A DNA stretch of 64,000 nucleotides, taken from the NCBI GenBank assembly GCA_017413255.1, contig JAFPUC010000008.1, positions 1 through 64,000 of the forward strand. Reading direction: 5' to 3'. Below the pieces are notes generated by a model, which saw only the letters and a list, made by a program, of their open reading frames with translations, was not told the DNA's origin and did no database searches. This document shows, piece after piece, positions 60,554 through 64,000 of the stretch; position 1 is the stretch's first letter, and every line of letters begins with the position of its first letter. The stretch is from Aeriscardovia sp. (GTDB taxonomy: Bacteria > Actinomycetota > Actinomycetes > Actinomycetales > Bifidobacteriaceae). A program made the position numbers and the translations under genes.

Positions 60554-62098
60554 ATGTCCCTTTATGGCAAATACCGTCCCGAAACTTTTCCCGAGGTCAT
60601 AGGTCAGGACCTCATAACGAGCGCTCTTTCCAACGCCATAGACAATTCCAGAATCTCGCAGGCCTACCTTTTTTCCGGGCCCAGAGGATGCGGGAAGACA
60701 AGCTGCGCCCGCATTTTGGCAAGGTGCCTAAACTGCGCCAAGGGCCCCACTTCCCACCCCTGCGGAGAGTGCGAAAGCTGCATAGAGTTGGGCAGGGGGG
60801 GCTCAGGGTCTCTGGATGTGATGGAAATAGACGCGGCAAGCCACAACAGCGTAGAGGATGCGAGGAACCTAAGGGAGCAGGTCCAGTTTTCCCCCCTGAG
60901 AGACAGGTACAAAATCTTTATCCTGGACGAAGCCCACATGATCAGCACCCAGGGTTTCAACGCCCTTTTAAAGGTGGTGGAAGAGCCTCCCAAAAACACC
61001 GTCTTTATTTTTGCCACCACTGCCCCCGAAAAGGTTCTGGCCACCATCCGATCAAGAACGGTACACTATTCCTTTAAATTGGTAGAGCCCGGCGTAATGA
61101 AAAAACAGCTGCAGTACGTCTGCGGCCAAGAAGGGGTCAAAGCCGGAGACGAAGTTTTGGACATGGTAGTCAAACAGGGGGGAGGGAGCGTGAGGGACTG
61201 CCTGTCGGTGCTAGAAGAGCTTATAAACGGCCGATCCGGACAAGAGCTGGATCCTGAAAGGTGCAGGAAGATTTTGGGCCTCCTTCCATCCGAACTTGTG
61301 GAAGGCTACCTGGAGGCCGTTTTAAAATTCAACGCCGCAGCGGCCTACGAGCTGGGAGAAAAAATGGGGGATTTCGAGCCGTCGGCCATGATGGAAGCCC
61401 TGCTGGAAAGCATCAGGGCAAAGCTGGTGGAAAACTTTAAAAAGGGGGAGGAGGGAAAAGAGGCATCGCAGCTCCTTTTCATGTCTGAATCCATAAAAGA
61501 CTATTCTTCGCTTTTCAAGCTTTCTTTGTCCCAAAGCCTCTCTTTGGACCTTTTAACATCCAAGCTTCTCTCTTTTTCGCTCTCCGGATCCCAAGATACC
61601 TCTCCCAAGATTTCTCCCTCCCCCGCCCTTCCTCCTTCCTCTTTCGCCTCCTCCCCCTCTCCTTTGCCCCGCAAAGCCGCCGCGCCCTCCCAAAACAAGG
61701 AGGAACTCAGGGAGAAGTGGAAGAAAGTGCTTTCGGATTTGCCGGAGGAAGTGAAGGAAAACGTGGTAGAAGAAAAAATTCCGGACATAGATTTTGAAGA
61801 GGGCCAGGGAAGGACCGCCATCCTCCTCACCTTCGCCACCCCCATAGATCAGCACGCCTTTGCCCTGCGCCTAAACAGGTCTATTCCAAAGATAGTGGGG
61901 GAGGCCGTGAAAAAAGAATTCGGACCCGGCTTTTTCATCCAGCCCGCAAAGAAGGCCGCAAACGGGGAAGCGGTCACAAAAGTGAAAGACATGAGCACCG
62001 AGGAACTTTCCAGGCTTTCAAGGGAAATGATTAAGGAAAAGCCCCTGAGCGTGGAAGAAATTGCAAAAAAAGTTGAGGGAAAGGTAATAGAGGGTTAA
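60554..62098 (+). CDS. dnaX: DNA polymerase III subunit gamma/tau
   Basis: Clamp-loader ATPase. The start is set at ATG 60554 (MSLYGKYRPETFPEVIGQ), since that is the conserved N-terminus; the frame is open further upstream into the divergent Nudix gene. The 514 residues contain LFSGPRGCGKTSCARILARC (Walker A), the zinc module CLNCAKGPTSHPCGECESC, IFILDEAHMISTQGFNALLK (Walker B) and RSRTVHYSF (SRC-like). After residue 365 come a Ser/Pro-rich linker and a short domain V. It is short compared with many actinobacterial tau proteins. recR follows with no gap. Confidence 0.94.
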   Translation: MSLYGKYRPETFPEVIGQDLITSALSNAIDNSRISQAYLFSGPRGCGKTSCARILARCLNCAKGPTSHPCGECESCIELGRGGSGSLDVMEIDAASHNSVEDARNLREQVQFSPLRDRYKIFILDEAHMISTQGFNALLKVVEEPPKNTVFIFATTAPEKVLATIRSRTVHYSFKLVEPGVMKKQLQYVCGQEGVKAGDEVLDMVVKQGGGSVRDCLSVLEELINGRSGQELDPERCRKILGLLPSELVEGYLEAVLKFNAAAAYELGEKMGDFEPSAMMEALLESIRAKLVENFKKGEEGKEASQLLFMSESIKDYSSLFKLSLSQSLSLDLLTSKLLSFSLSGSQDTSPKISPSPALPPSSFASSPSPLPRKAAAPSQNKEELREKWKKVLSDLPEEVKENVVEEKIPDIDFEEGQGRTAILLTFATPIDQHAFALRLNRSIPKIVGEAVKKEFGPGFFIQPAKKAANGEAVTKVKDMSTEELSRLSREMIKEKPLSVEEIAKKVEGKVIEG

Positions 62099-62680
62099 AT
62101 GGACATCATAGAAGAAGCGGTAGAGGCCTTCAGCCAGCTTCCGGGGATAGGGCCTAAAAGCGCGAAAAGAATCGTCTACTCCCTCATCTCCTCGCCCCAA
62201 AAGGGAAAGAGAATCGAGGGGGCGATAGAAAGGCTTTCAAACGATCTGACCTTCTGCAAAATCTGCGGGAATGTGTCGGACGGGGAGATATGCAAAATCT
62301 GCTCGGATCCCGGCAGGGAAAATACGATTTGCGTAGTAGGAAAGCCGCTGGATGTGATGAGCTTTGAAAAGACGGGGGTTTACAGGGGAAAGTACCACGT
62401 TTTGGGAGGCCTTATAGATCCTTTGAGCGGCATAGGCCCCCAGGACCTGAGGATAGCGGAGCTGAAAAAAAGGGTGGAAGAAGAAAAAGCGCCGGAAGTA
62501 ATTTTGGCCTTGGATTCTACCGTGGAGGGAGAGGCCACTTCCGCCTTCATCTCTTCCCTCCTTAGAGGGTCTGCCAAAATTTCCCGCCTGGCCTTGGGGA
62601 TACCCGTAGGATCCGAACTCGAATACACAGACCAGCTCACCCTTTCCAAGGCCCTCACCGACAGAATGAGGGAAGATTAG
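62099..62680 (+). CDS. recR: Recombination protein RecR
   Basis: RecFOR-pathway mediator that loads RecA on gapped DNA. The 193 residues have an N-terminal HhH (FSQLPGIGPKSAKRIVYSLI), a Cys4 zinc finger (CKICGNVSDGEICKIC), a Toprim domain (NTICVVGKPLDVMSFEKTG, then HVLGGLIDPLSGIGPQDL) and the Walker-like end GIPVGSELEYTDQLTLSKAL. The ATG follows the dnaX stop directly, the usual dnaX-recR order. It converges with the ABC exporter gene by a 4-base overlap. Confidence 0.96.
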   Translation: MDIIEEAVEAFSQLPGIGPKSAKRIVYSLISSPQKGKRIEGAIERLSNDLTFCKICGNVSDGEICKICSDPGRENTICVVGKPLDVMSFEKTGVYRGKYHVLGGLIDPLSGIGPQDLRIAELKKRVEEEKAPEVILALDSTVEGEATSAFISSLLRGSAKISRLALGIPVGSELEYTDQLTLSKALTDRMRED

Positions 62681-64000
62681 TCCGCAAACTGCGAGCGGTA
62701 GAGCTTGGCGTATTCTCCGTTTTTCTTCAGCAGCTCTTCGTGGTTCCCCTTTTCGACGATGTTTCCGTGATTTACCACGAGGATGGTGTCTGCGTCCCTT
62801 ATGGTGGAAAGCCTGTGGGCTATTACAAAGCTGGTCCTGTTTTTGCTCAGGCTGTTCATGGCCTGCTGTACCAGCATTTCGGTGCGGGTGTCTACCGAGC
62901 TGGTGGCTTCATCCAGGATGAGGATGTCCGGCTGGGAAATATAGGCTCTGCAAATTGTAAGCAGCTGCCTTTCTCCCTGAGAAAGCTGGGAAGCGTCCGA
63001 ATCTAGCATGGTCTGGTAACCGTTCTTGAGGGAGGATACAAAGTCATCCACGTGGGTCTTCTTGCACGCCTCCATAAACTCTTCTTCGCCGATCTCTTTT
63101 CCGGGCTTCAGGCCGTAAAGCAGGTTGTCCTTTATGGTTCCCCTGAAAAGCCAGGTGTCTTGGAGCACCATGCCAAAGTGAGATCTAAGCTCCCGGCGGC
63201 TGACATTTTTGGTATTTATACCCGATACCTTTATCTCGCCCTTTTGAATTTCGTAGAAGCGCATTAGAAGGTTTACTATCGTGGTTTTTCCGGCGCCCGT
63301 GGGGCCTACGATAGCTATCATCTGGCCCGGGGAGGCCGCAAAATTGAGGTCTTCTATGAGCGGGTCTTCGGGAAGGTAGGAGAAGTAGACGTTTTCAAAG
63401 GCCACTTTGCCTTCAAACTTCTTCCCGTCCTCCCCAAAGTGCTCGGTGGCCTTGTCCTCTTCTTCGTTTTTCGCATCCAAAAAGTCGAAGAACCTTTTGC
63501 AGGAAGCCAGGGCGGACTGGACGTTTGTAGACATGGAGGCCAGCTGCACTACGGGCCTTTGAATCTGGCGGGAGTACTGGGCGAAAGCCTGCAGGTCTCC
63601 CAGGCTCATCTGGCCCTTTATAACCGCAATTCCTCCGATGATTACAATCGCCACAAATATCAGGTTCCCCAGAAAGCCGTCTACCGGGTTCACGGCTCCC
63701 GAGAGGGCCTGGGCCTTGTAAGTCACCTTGTAGAAATGGCGGTTTCTTTTGTCAAAGGATTTTTCCACTTCCTTTTGCTGGCTGTAGGCCTTTATAACTT
63801 CGTTTCCCGAGTACACTTCCTCGACCTGGGACTGGATGTCTCCGGTTGCCTGCCACTGGGCGACAAAGGAGGGCTTGGACTTGTTTATGAAGATTTTCGT
63901 AATCAGAACCACTATGCACAAAGCCCCTATTGTGCACAGGGTAAAAATCCAGGAAATCGTAAACATCATGATTGCGACCCCGAAAATCATAAAAGTTGAA
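62677..64000 (-). CDS. ABC exporter, C-terminal part (cut by window edge)
   Basis: A partial gene of at least 441 residues. The visible part has the last membrane helices of an ABC transmembrane domain (MIFGVAIMMFTISWIFTLCT, LGNLIFVAIVIIGGIAVIKG) and a complete nucleotide-binding domain: AIVGPTGAGKTTIVNLLMRF (Walker A), SQLSQGERQLLTICRAY (signature, LSQGE variant), ILILDEATSSVDTRTE (Walker B) and IAHRLSTI (H-loop). It is of the MdlB/LmrCD-type multidrug or lipid exporters. The Walker B region ends in the catalytic Glu, so this half is ATPase-competent. It probably pairs with a second half-transporter outside the window. Confidence 0.9.
   Translation of the reverse strand, partial: STFMIFGVAIMMFTISWIFTLCTIGALCIVVLITKIFINKSKPSFVAQWQATGDIQSQVEEVYSGNEVIKAYSQQKEVEKSFDKRNRHFYKVTYKAQALSGAVNPVDGFLGNLIFVAIVIIGGIAVIKGQMSLGDLQAFAQYSRQIQRPVVQLASMSTNVQSALASCKRFFDFLDAKNEEEDKATEHFGEDGKKFEGKVAFENVYFSYLPEDPLIEDLNFAASPGQMIAIVGPTGAGKTTIVNLLMRFYEIQKGEIKVSGINTKNVSRRELRSHFGMVLQDTWLFRGTIKDNLLYGLKPGKEIGEEEFMEACKKTHVDDFVSSLKNGYQTMLDSDASQLSQGERQLLTICRAYISQPDILILDEATSSVDTRTEMLVQQAMNSLSKNRTSFVIAHRLSTIRDADTILVVNHGNIVEKGNHEELLKKNGEYAKLYRSQFAD

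Overview
The window looks like chromosomal DNA of an actinobacterium, most probably of the family Bifidobacteriaceae. This is inferred from gene content and order, not from a database search. Actinobacterial markers are a SepIVA-like coiled-coil gene upstream of DUF177-rpmF-rnc, a DUF3039 gene, whiA before pgk-tpiA-secG, a MutT1-type Nudix protein and a MurA whose catalytic Cys is Asp. The blocks cysS-ffh-(EEP protein)-rpsP-rimM-trmD, murA-plsC-gpsA-ddl and tal-tkt / hrcA-dnaJ resemble Bifidobacterium from memory. The core is moderately GC-rich and very compact, with many ATGA or TAATG stop/start overlaps.

Core part 1 (1-21249). After a truncated gene at the left edge come galE and rph (-), a membrane protein (+), pncB, DUF3039, and then a long plus-strand run for division, translation and secretion: sepIVA-like, yceD, rpmF, rnc, cysS, ffh, EEP protein, rpsP, rimM, membrane protein, trmD. 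Next, on the minus strand, are a nitroreductase, rsmD, recG, rpmB and a wall/lipid cluster (ddl, gpsA, plsC, murA).

Accessory region (about 21.25-36.03 kb). It lies between murA and a tRNA-Gln/tRNA-Glu pair and holds two restriction-modification systems: a single-chain MmeI-like enzyme, and an AT-rich HinfI/CcrM-type methylase with its nuclease. It also holds an unrecognised 287-residue protein, a long Trp- and Ala-rich coiled-coil gene broken by a stop and a frameshift, two 45-codon paralogous genes and several decayed genes. The layout repeats. A decayed copy of the murA 5' end with its promoter lies at 28460-28800, and the two 45-codon genes sit about 6.5 and 6.7 kb upstream of murA and of the murA fragment. 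The region therefore reads as [murA 5' end - cargo - 45-aa gene] twice in tandem, each time with one R-M system as cargo. No integrase is visible.

Core part 2 (36035-64000). gltX sits beside the tRNAs for Glu and Gln. Then follow an HMP/thiamine-type transporter pair without ATPase, a frameshifted DUF805 gene, a histidine phosphatase and GtrA, rplI-rpsR-ssb-rpsF, an SGNH hydrolase, an ABC-F protein, uvrA-uvrC, whiA, pgk-tpiA-secG, a GNAT protein, tal-tkt, hrcA-dnaJ under a CIRCE operator, a MutT1-like protein, dnaX-recR and the C-terminal part of an ABC exporter that leaves the right edge.

Unusual core features are UvrC ending before its helix-hairpin-helix domain, a MutT1-like protein with a degenerate phosphatase half, Asp in place of Cys in MurA, and no rapZ/yvcK or khpA where many relatives have them.
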